A DNA stretch of 12,416 nucleotides from Actinomycetes bacterium (lineage in GTDB: Bacteria; Actinomycetota; Acidimicrobiia; Acidimicrobiales; RAAP-2): assembly GCA_021826255.1 (NCBI GenBank), contig JAKBAZ010000023.1, forward strand, positions 1-12,416. Reading direction: 5' to 3'. The notes beneath the pieces are model-generated. The model ran no database searches. It saw only the letters and a list, made by a program, of their open reading frames with translations, and had not been told where the DNA came from. Position 1 is the first letter of the stretch. The number at the start of each line of letters is the position of its first letter. Below are positions 7,359 through 12,416 of this stretch, piece by piece. The position numbers and the translations under genes were made by a program.

Positions 7359-8528
7359 ATGTCGTCACCCCGAGAACTACTCAACGCCGCGAAGGCCGAG
7401 ATTCGTGAAATCGACCCCCACGAGGTTGCCGCTCATCTTGCGGATTACGAGATTTTGGACGTCCGTGAACCCGACGAGTACGAGCAGGGCGCTGTCCCGG
7501 GGGCCACGCACATTCCGCGCGGGCACCTCGAGTTCAACGTTGAGGGCCGTCTACCCGATAAGTCCAAGCGCATCGCGGTCTACTGCGCCGGAGGTGTGCG
7601 AAGCGCCTTCGCGACAAAGACACTGCAGGACCTCGGCTACACCGACGTCGTGTCGGTTATCGGTGGGTTCAACAAGTGGAAGGACGAGGGCTTGCCCTGG
7701 TCGACGCCGCGAGCCCTCAGCGCCGATCAGCGCAATCGCTACCAGCGCCACCTCCTCTTGCCCGAAGTGGGAGAGAAGGGGCAGTTGAAGTTGATGGACG
7801 CGAAGGTTCTGCTCCTGGGCGCGGGCGGACTGGGTTCACCCGCCGCGCTCTACCTCGCGGCTGCGGGGGTGGGCACCTTGGGCATCATCGACATGGACGT
7901 GGTGGACGCGTCCAACATTCAGCGTCAGATTCTCCACAACCTCGACCGGGTGGGCCTGCGCAAGGTGGAGAGCGCCAAGATGACTCTCACCGCGCTGAAC
8001 CCCGACCTCGTGGTCAATATGTACGACACCCGACTGGGCGCCGACAACATTCTCGACATCATCGATGGTTACGACGTCATCGTCGACGGTACGGACAACT
8101 TCCCGACCCGCTACCTCGTGAACGACGCCGCTCTGTTGAAGAAGATTCCGGTGGTTCACGGCTCCATCTTCCGTTTTGAGGGCCAAGCGACGGTCTTCGC
8201 CCCCTACGAGGGCCCCTGCTATCGCTGCATGATTCCCGAACCGCCACCCGCGGAGCTCGCGCCGAGTTGCGCCGAGGCCGGAGTTCTCGGTGTGCTGCCG
8301 GGCATCATCGGTTCTATCCAGGCCCTCGAAGCGATCAAACTCATTCTCGGGTTGGGTGATCCTCTCGTGGGTCGTCTGTTGACCTACGACTCGATGGATC
8401 AGACGTTCCGGAACTTTAAGGTTCGTCGGGACCCCAACTGCCCGGCCTGTGGTGAGAACGCCGGCGAGATCATCATCGCCGAGTACGACGATCTCTGCAT
8501 GCCCCACGCCATCGCACCCGCCCATTGA
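7359..8528 (+). CDS. moeB: Rhodanese-MoeB/ThiF fusion, sulfur-carrier adenylyltransferase/sulfurtransferase
   Basis: A 389-aa E1-like enzyme expected to adenylate the C-terminal Gly-Gly of small sulfur carriers (MoaD, ThiS or CysO type) and pass sulfur to them. The N-terminal rhodanese domain (about 15-115) has LDVREPDEY (33-41) and the active-site loop CAGGVRS with C76. The MoeB/ThiF domain (about 120-389) has the ATP-binding GAGGLGS (154-160), NIQRQ (186-190) and DGTDNF (243-248). It has two Cys pairs for structural zinc, C287/C290 (CYRC) and C361/C364 (CPAC). C304 in PSCAEAGVLG is the conserved cysteine of MoeZ/MOCS3 proteins. Mycobacterial MoeZ and human MOCS3 carry the rhodanese domain at the C-terminus; here it is N-terminal. 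The ATG is fixed by GGAAGGAG 4 nt upstream. The carrier it serves is not in the window. It is followed by a hairpin terminator, so it is probably monocistronic. Confidence 0.94.
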   Translation: MSSPRELLNAAKAEIREIDPHEVAAHLADYEILDVREPDEYEQGAVPGATHIPRGHLEFNVEGRLPDKSKRIAVYCAGGVRSAFATKTLQDLGYTDVVSVIGGFNKWKDEGLPWSTPRALSADQRNRYQRHLLLPEVGEKGQLKLMDAKVLLLGAGGLGSPAALYLAAAGVGTLGIIDMDVVDASNIQRQILHNLDRVGLRKVESAKMTLTALNPDLVVNMYDTRLGADNILDIIDGYDVIVDGTDNFPTRYLVNDAALLKKIPVVHGSIFRFEGQATVFAPYEGPCYRCMIPEPPPAELAPSCAEAGVLGVLPGIIGSIQALEAIKLILGLGDPLVGRLLTYDSMDQTFRNFKVRRDPNCPACGENAGEIIIAEYDDLCMPHAIAPAH

Positions 8529-8533
8529 CGATC

Positions 8534-8566
8534 CGGTCGGGGCCCGAGTTAATCGGGTCCCGACCG
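8534..8566 (+). terminator. Hairpin terminator after the rhodanese-MoeB gene
   Basis: A 14-bp stem (8534-8547 with 8553-8566, one G-U pair) closes a 5-nt loop GTTAA. It begins 5 nt after the TGA of the rhodanese-MoeB gene. The stem is GC-rich and no T-run follows, as is common for hairpin terminators in high-GC Gram-positives. The promoter box of the next gene begins 18 nt after it, so it probably insulates the two genes. Confidence 0.75.
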
Positions 8567-8584
8567 TCGTCGGGGGTGGAGTTC

Positions 8585-8590
8585 TAGCAT
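8585..8590 (+). promoter_or_regulatory. Putative -10 box of the mutase gene (leaderless)
   Basis: TAGCAT matches TAnnnT and ends 6 nt before the GTG at 8597, the distance expected when transcription starts at the first base of the start codon. GAGG at 8591-8594 is only 2 nt from the GTG, too close for a usual Shine-Dalgarno sequence. No convincing -35 hexamer is seen. Confidence 0.5.
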
Positions 8591-8596
8591 GAGGCC

Positions 8597-10147
8597 GTGA
8601 GCGACGACACCCGTGAACCCGCCTCCGACGTAGACGCCGTCTACGGCCCCTCTCCCGCACCGGCGGAACTCGGAGAACCTGGGGCCTTCCCCTTCACCCG
8701 AGGGATCCATCGGTCGATGTACCGTGAACGCCTCTGGACGATGCGTCAGTACGCCGGTTTCGGTAGTGCGAGCGCCACGAACGAGAGATTCCATTTCTTG
8801 TTGTCGGCTGGACAGACGGGGCTGAGTTGCGCCTTCGACTTGCCTACTCAGATGGGTTACGACTCGGACCATCCGAGGTCGTTGGGCGAAGTCGGCCGAG
8901 TCGGGGTCGCGATCTCCTCACTCGACGACATGCGTCGTCTCCTCGAGGGGCTGCCCCTCGAGTCGGTGTCGACGTCAATGACGATCAACGCCACCGCCGC
9001 GTCCCTTCTCGTTCTTTACCAACTGGTGGCGGAGGAGCGGGGGGTCAGTGGCGCGCAGATCCGAGGAACGATTCAAAACGACATCCTGAAGGAGTATGTC
9101 GCCCGAGGGACCTACATCTACCCCCCTCGCCCCTCGATGCGTCTGGTGGTGGACACGTTCGCCTACTGCGCCGCCGAGGTTCCCCAGTGGAACACCATCT
9201 CCGTCTCTGGTTATCACATTCGTGAAGCGGGCTCGACGGCGGTCCAAGAGCTCGCCTTCACCGTGGCCAACGCCATTGCCTACCTCGAGGCGGCCCGTTC
9301 GGCGGGCCTGGAGGTCGACCACGTGGCGCCACGACTGTCCTTCTTCTTCAACGCGCACGACAACCTCTTTGAGGAGGTCGCCAAATTCCGCGCCGCCCGG
9401 CGTCTCTGGGCGACCATTGTTCGAGATCGCTTCGGATCGAATGAGCCGAAGAGTCAGATGATGCGCTTTCACACTCAGACGGCGGGTTCGACGCTCACCG
9501 CGCAGCAACCCCTCACCAACGTGGCTCGGGTGACCTTGCAGGCCCTCTCTGCGGTGCTCGGCGGCACCCAAAGTTTGCACACCAACGGGTTTGACGAGGC
9601 CCTGGGTCTGCCCACCGAGGCCGCCGCCAAGTTGGCCCTGCGGACTCAACAGATCATCGGTTACGAGTCGGGCGTCACGGCGACAGTTGACCCTCTCGCC
9701 GGCTCCTACTACGTCGAGCACCTAACCAACGAGATGGAACGCGCCGCGCGACGGTACCTGGACGACATTGAGAGTCGTGGGGGAGCGGTGGCGGCGACGG
9801 AGTCGGGATTTATCTCGGGCGAGATTGAGCGCGCGGCCTACGACGCCGCTGTCGCTATCGAACGCGGTGAGCGGGTCGTGGTGGGGGTCAATAAGTTCGT
9901 GGAGGAGTCGGAGCGGCCCACCGAGGTCTTCCCCCACGACCCCGACGAGGAGCGTCGCCAAGTGGAGCGCGTGGTGGAGTTTCGGAGTCGACGAGATCCC
10001 GAGCAACTCCGCGTCGTCCTCGACGACCTGGATCGAGCCGCTCGGGGATCGGCCAACGTGGTCTACCCCCTCCGCGACGCTCATCGAGCCGGCGCGACGA
10101 TCGGTGACGTGGCGGACGTCTTTCGGCGGGCCTGGGGAGAGTACTGA
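8597..10147 (+). CDS. Methylmalonyl-CoA mutase, stand-alone catalytic (large) subunit
   Basis: Adenosylcobalamin-dependent acyl-CoA mutase TIM-barrel subunit, expected to interconvert (R)-methylmalonyl-CoA and succinyl-CoA. At 516 aa it contains the N-terminal segment (FTRGIHRSMYRERLWTMRQYAGF), the complete barrel and the C-terminal linker helices, but no B12-binding domain and no DxHxxG motif. Key residues are Y52 (RQYAGF), R170 (EYVARGTYIYPP) and H207 (SGYH). Their spacing of 118 and 37 equals that of Propionibacterium Y89, R207 and H244. Y plus R is the methylmalonyl-CoA signature, whereas isobutyryl-CoA mutase has F and Q there. It therefore needs a separate B12-binding subunit, which is not in this window, nor is a MeaB/ArgK chaperone. 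The GTG start agrees with the family N-terminus and the TAGCAT box 6 nt upstream. It converges on the alpha/beta hydrolase gene with 8 bp between stops. The exact substrate is likely but unproven. Confidence 0.92.
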   Translation: MSDDTREPASDVDAVYGPSPAPAELGEPGAFPFTRGIHRSMYRERLWTMRQYAGFGSASATNERFHFLLSAGQTGLSCAFDLPTQMGYDSDHPRSLGEVGRVGVAISSLDDMRRLLEGLPLESVSTSMTINATAASLLVLYQLVAEERGVSGAQIRGTIQNDILKEYVARGTYIYPPRPSMRLVVDTFAYCAAEVPQWNTISVSGYHIREAGSTAVQELAFTVANAIAYLEAARSAGLEVDHVAPRLSFFFNAHDNLFEEVAKFRAARRLWATIVRDRFGSNEPKSQMMRFHTQTAGSTLTAQQPLTNVARVTLQALSAVLGGTQSLHTNGFDEALGLPTEAAAKLALRTQQIIGYESGVTATVDPLAGSYYVEHLTNEMERAARRYLDDIESRGGAVAATESGFISGEIERAAYDAAVAIERGERVVVGVNKFVEESERPTEVFPHDPDEERRQVERVVEFRSRRDPEQLRVVLDDLDRAARGSANVVYPLRDAHRAGATIGDVADVFRRAWGEY

Positions 10148-10155
10148 GCTGTGCG

Positions 10156-11103
10156 CTAGTCCGTCGACGGCTGGCCCACGAAGTAGCGAACGACGTCACC
10201 CTGCTCGCGTAGGGCGAGGTGAGAGAGGCGCGACTCAGGGGCGATGACGTCGACCGCGTGGTAGGCCCGCGCGAGGAGGTGCATCTCGACTCCGACCCCC
10301 GCCTCGATCAGTCGACGGGCGTAGTCGAGGGCCTCGTCTCGCAGGGGATCGTGCTCGCACACGAGAAGGTAGGTGGGAGGAAGGCCACGCAGGTCGGGTT
10401 CCCTCGCGGGAGCCGCGTCAGCGTTCGCCGGTGTTGGACCGAGGTAGATCTCCCACATCTTCTCGCCCCGGCGACCATCCCAACTCAACCCCTCGGCGTA
10501 CGTGCGAGCCGAACCTTCGCGCGCGCGATCGTCGAGAACTGGGTAGAGGAGAATCTGGGCGATGGGTGGGGTGGGAAGAGAGTGTCGAGCCCACTGCGCG
10601 AGTCCCGCGGCCAGGGCGCCCCCGGCACTCGCTCCCGCGACGCACCACCTCGAGGGGTCGATGTTCAATACGAGGGCGTTCTCTAGCATCCACTCGGCGG
10701 CGGCCCGGCAGTCGAGCACTCCGGCGGGGAACGGGTGTTCTGGAGCGAGGCGATAGTCGAGCGAAAGAACGACGGCGCCACTGTCGCGACACCACGAGAC
10801 GCACCGGTCGTGCTCACTCTCGAGATCACCGAAGACGAAGGCGCCTCCGTGGAAGAAGAGAACGGCGCCCCGGGGCCCGGTAACACCACGCGGCTCGTAG
10901 AGTCGAACGGTGAGGGTTCGTCCCTCGAGTTCGAGGGGGATGTCGCGCCACGCCACCACTGGTTCGTCTCGTCGGGTGGCGAGGGAGGCTCCGGCGAGCA
11001 AGCGCTCGAGACGCCGCGAGCCCTCAACATCCCAGAGATTGCTCACGTCGGGCCCCTCGAGAGCGGACCGAGTGTCGGGCTCGAGTTCCCAGGAGTGGTT
11101 CAC
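10156..11103 (-). CDS. Alpha/beta hydrolase, HSL-type esterase/lipase
   Basis: A 315-aa alpha/beta-hydrolase of the hormone-sensitive-lipase (Hyd_3) family, acting on esters of unknown identity. With GTG 11103 as residue 1, the oxyanion loop HGGAF is at 85-89, where HGGGF is commoner. The family stretch DYRLAPEHPFPA is at 116-127. The nucleophile elbow GASAGG at 157-162 gives S159. The acid is D252 (EHDPLRDEALDYA) and the histidine is probably H282 (AYHAVD). No signal peptide is visible, so it should be cytoplasmic. The frame is open upstream to an ATG at 11175, but that start overlaps the preceding gene by 76 bp and adds 24 residues rich in R and P. The GTG at 11103 makes a GTGA overlap with the upstream stop, matching the other junctions here. 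It is the last gene of the M20-ABM-hydrolase operon and stops at TAG 10156-10158. Confidence 0.9.
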   Translation of the reverse strand: MNHSWELEPDTRSALEGPDVSNLWDVEGSRRLERLLAGASLATRRDEPVVAWRDIPLELEGRTLTVRLYEPRGVTGPRGAVLFFHGGAFVFGDLESEHDRCVSWCRDSGAVVLSLDYRLAPEHPFPAGVLDCRAAAEWMLENALVLNIDPSRWCVAGASAGGALAAGLAQWARHSLPTPPIAQILLYPVLDDRAREGSARTYAEGLSWDGRRGEKMWEIYLGPTPANADAAPAREPDLRGLPPTYLLVCEHDPLRDEALDYARRLIEAGVGVEMHLLARAYHAVDVIAPESRLSHLALREQGDVVRYFVGQPSTD

Positions 11104-11393
11104 GAGAGGTGAGGCTCGTCGAAGTGGGTCACCTCCGCGGGGAGGTTGTAGTGAGCGTGAGTCAGTCTGCTCCACTCGGCGAAGTCGGCGCTGGCGCGAA
11201 ACGCCATGTGAGCTTCCACTGAAACCCAGCGAACGAGTAGGAGGAAGCGCTCGGGATCTTCAATCTGCTGGCGCAGTTCGATGCCGTGACACCCCGGAGC
11301 GCGTTCAATCACTGGCCGGGCCTGTCTGACCGCCTCCACGTAGGCGTCCGCGTCTCCCGGGTGAACGTGGAGCCAGGCGTGTTCGAGAATCAT
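11100..11393 (-). CDS. Small ABM (antibiotic biosynthesis monooxygenase) domain protein
   Basis: A 97-aa single-domain protein of the ABM dimeric alpha+beta-barrel superfamily. It shows the typical progression: a first strand EHAWLHVHPG, a helix, PGCHGIELRQQIEDPERF (33-50), then the strand-helix LLLVRWVSVEAHMAFRAS (51-68), FAEW at 71-74, and a closing EVTHF (87-91). Family members include cofactor-free monooxygenases on aromatic substrates, heme-degrading enzymes and many proteins of unknown role, so no substrate can be assigned. The ATG overlaps the stop of the upstream M20 gene as ATGA and has a strong GGAGG (complement of 11400-11404) 6 nt upstream. Its stop overlaps the hydrolase start. 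The tight coupling suggests a shared pathway with the two hydrolases. Confidence 0.85.
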   Translation of the reverse strand: MILEHAWLHVHPGDADAYVEAVRQARPVIERAPGCHGIELRQQIEDPERFLLLVRWVSVEAHMAFRASADFAEWSRLTHAHYNLPAEVTHFDEPHLS

Positions 11394-12416
11394 GAGGAAC
11401 CTCCAAGTAGCTGGGAGCGAAGAGCCGTATCGCGCGCGACATCGAGCGCGGTCTGAGCGAGAGCCAGTGCGCCATCACACAGGGTCGCAACGGCGTCGTC
11501 GCCGAGACACGACGCGGTGAACTCGGGCTGGTGATTGACCGCCCCCCTGGTCTCGAGGCGGATCATCGGGTGGATAGAGGGTACGACGAGCGACACGTTG
11601 GCCATATCGGTCGACAGAGTGGGTCGTGGTCGTCCCTCATCGTCGGCGTCAAAACGTCGCCCGAGGGACTCGGCGGCGCGCCGGTAGTGAGCGAGGATTC
11701 CCTGGTGACTGACCATGTGGGAGAACCGACTCCCGATTTCTACCTGACTCAGGGAGGCACCCGTGGCGAGCGCCGCCGCTTCGAAACAATGAGTGAGGCG
11801 CTCTCGCAGGGCGTCGAGTCGTTCCAGGTCGATCGACCGGGCCATGTAGCGAGCCACGGTGCGCTGGGGGACGATGTTCGCGGCGACGCCTCCGTGGGAA
11901 ATGATGGAGTGAACCTGGTCCCCGGGTCGTAGGTGTTGGCGCAGGAGCCCCACGGCGACCTGGGCAATGGTCTGGGCGTCGAGGGCGTTGATCCCCTCCC
12001 ACGGAGCGGCCGAGGCGTGTGCTTCTCGACCCTCGAAGACCACGTCGAAGTGGTCGACGGCCAGGCACTGGGCTTCGAGGCGTTCCTCGGGCCAGGGGTG
12101 GACCATCATCGCGAAGTGGACACCGTCGAACTCGTCGGCGCGAATGAGGTCAATCTTGCCTCCGCCACCCTCCTCCGAGGGTGTGCCGAGGACCGTGACC
12201 GTTAATCCGACCTCGTCGACGTAGTCCTTCAGCACTAACCCGGCTCCCGCGGACGAGGCCGCGATGAGGTTGTGCCCGCAGGCGTGACCAACGTCGGGCA
12301 GGGCGTCGTATTCGCAGCACAACACCAGGTGGAGCGGGCCGTCGCCGATAGTTGCTCGAAACGCGGTCTCGAGTCCCGCGACGCCGCGCGACACGGTGAA
12401 GCCCTCCGATTCGAGG
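11390..12416 (-). CDS. M20-family amidohydrolase (M20D-like), 5' end beyond the window
   Basis: A zinc-dependent amidohydrolase/peptidase that cleaves N-acyl or aminoacyl amide bonds. About 341 codons are visible and the frame is open to the right edge. A GTG at 12392-12394 could be read as a start, but the residues before it (LESEGFT) continue the family pattern '-L-A-GF-V--GVAGL-TAF', so the true start lies outside. Numbering from the first visible codon, GHACGHN is at 43-49 with C46 and H48, EE at 81-82 precedes GGGGK, and MVHP gives H106. HASAAPWEGINALD starts at H133 in the dimerisation-domain junction, STDMANVS is at 268-275, and NHQPEF gives H295 near the end. These are the M20D metal and catalytic positions, as in aminobenzoyl-glutamate hydrolase and related aminoacylases. 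It heads an operon with the ABM protein and the esterase; its TGA overlaps the next ATG. Confidence 0.9.
   Translation of the reverse strand, partial: LESEGFTVSRGVAGLETAFRATIGDGPLHLVLCCEYDALPDVGHACGHNLIAASSAGAGLVLKDYVDEVGLTVTVLGTPSEEGGGGKIDLIRADEFDGVHFAMMVHPWPEERLEAQCLAVDHFDVVFEGREAHASAAPWEGINALDAQTIAQVAVGLLRQHLRPGDQVHSIISHGGVAANIVPQRTVARYMARSIDLERLDALRERLTHCFEAAALATGASLSQVEIGSRFSHMVSHQGILAHYRRAAESLGRRFDADDEGRPRPTLSTDMANVSLVVPSIHPMIRLETRGAVNHQPEFTASCLGDDAVATLCDGALALAQTALDVARDTALRSQLLGGSS
11400..11404 (-). promoter_or_regulatory. Ribosome binding site for the ABM-domain gene
   Basis: The complement of 11400-11404 reads GGAGG and lies 6 nt before the ATG at 11393, inside the end of the M20 gene. 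It supports that start and independent ribosome loading within the operon. Confidence 0.7.

Noticed and set aside
7836..8660. A 274-codon - strand ORF covering the MoeB-like gene end, hairpin and mutase start
   Set aside because: It runs through conserved zinc-binding codons of the MoeB-like gene and the terminator hairpin, and its product looks like low-complexity shadow sequence.
8975..9721. A 248-codon - strand ORF antisense to the mutase
   Set aside because: It is fully inside the conserved mutase barrel and its translation has no family signature, so it is a codon-bias shadow.
12392..12394. GTG as the start of the M20 amidohydrolase
   Set aside because: The seven codons upstream keep the family pattern leading into GVAGLETAF, so this valine is internal and the gene runs off the window.
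1..12416. Mobile elements, CRISPR arrays, tRNA/rRNA genes or anti-phage systems
   Set aside because: I found no transposase, integrase, repeat-spacer pattern or RNA gene; gaps between genes are at most 70 bp and each gene belongs to a metabolic family.

Overview
The window is a densely coded stretch of a G+C-rich bacterial chromosome, most likely from an actinobacterium. The evidence is the GC-rich third codon positions, five GTG starts among the nine genes whose start is visible, 4-nt GTGA/ATGA gene overlaps, TAnnnT boxes 6-9 nt upstream of starts (leaderless-type transcription), and family variants common in Actinobacteria. A guess at Acidimicrobiia is low confidence. All intergenic gaps are 70 bp or less. 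I see no IS element, phage gene, CRISPR array, tRNA or rRNA.

Layout, left to right. (1) A 62-codon 3' end of a + strand gene, tentatively the tail of an NAD-dependent epimerase/reductase. (2) metH, complete cobalamin-dependent methionine synthase, on the - strand. (3) Diverging from metH across 47 bp, a + strand operon of three genes joined by GTGA overlaps: PduO-type cob(I)alamin adenosyltransferase, M17 leucyl aminopeptidase (pepA), and a TIGR01777/YfcH-type SDR protein. (4) A - strand nitroreductase-family gene whose stop codon shares a CTAG with the SDR gene. (5) Diverging from it across 70 bp, a rhodanese-MoeB/ThiF fusion ending in a strong hairpin terminator. (6) A stand-alone methylmalonyl-CoA mutase catalytic subunit without a B12-binding domain. 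(7) Converging on it, a - strand operon of an M20 amidohydrolase (running off the right edge), a small ABM-domain protein and an HSL-type alpha/beta hydrolase, again joined by 4-nt overlaps.

The recurring theme is cobalamin. MetH uses methylcobalamin, the PduO-type enzyme makes adenosylcobalamin, and the mutase needs adenosylcobalamin. The MoeB-like protein belongs to sulfur-carrier activation (molybdopterin, thiamine or cysteine synthesis). The right-hand operon has the make-up of a small amide/ester-processing unit of unknown substrate.

Every gene falls in a known family, and I do not see convincing evidence of a previously undescribed system. The points most worth checking are the overlapping divergent metH/adenosyltransferase promoters, the mutase without its B12 subunit, the rhodanese-first order of the MoeB fusion, and the substrate of the M20-ABM-hydrolase operon.
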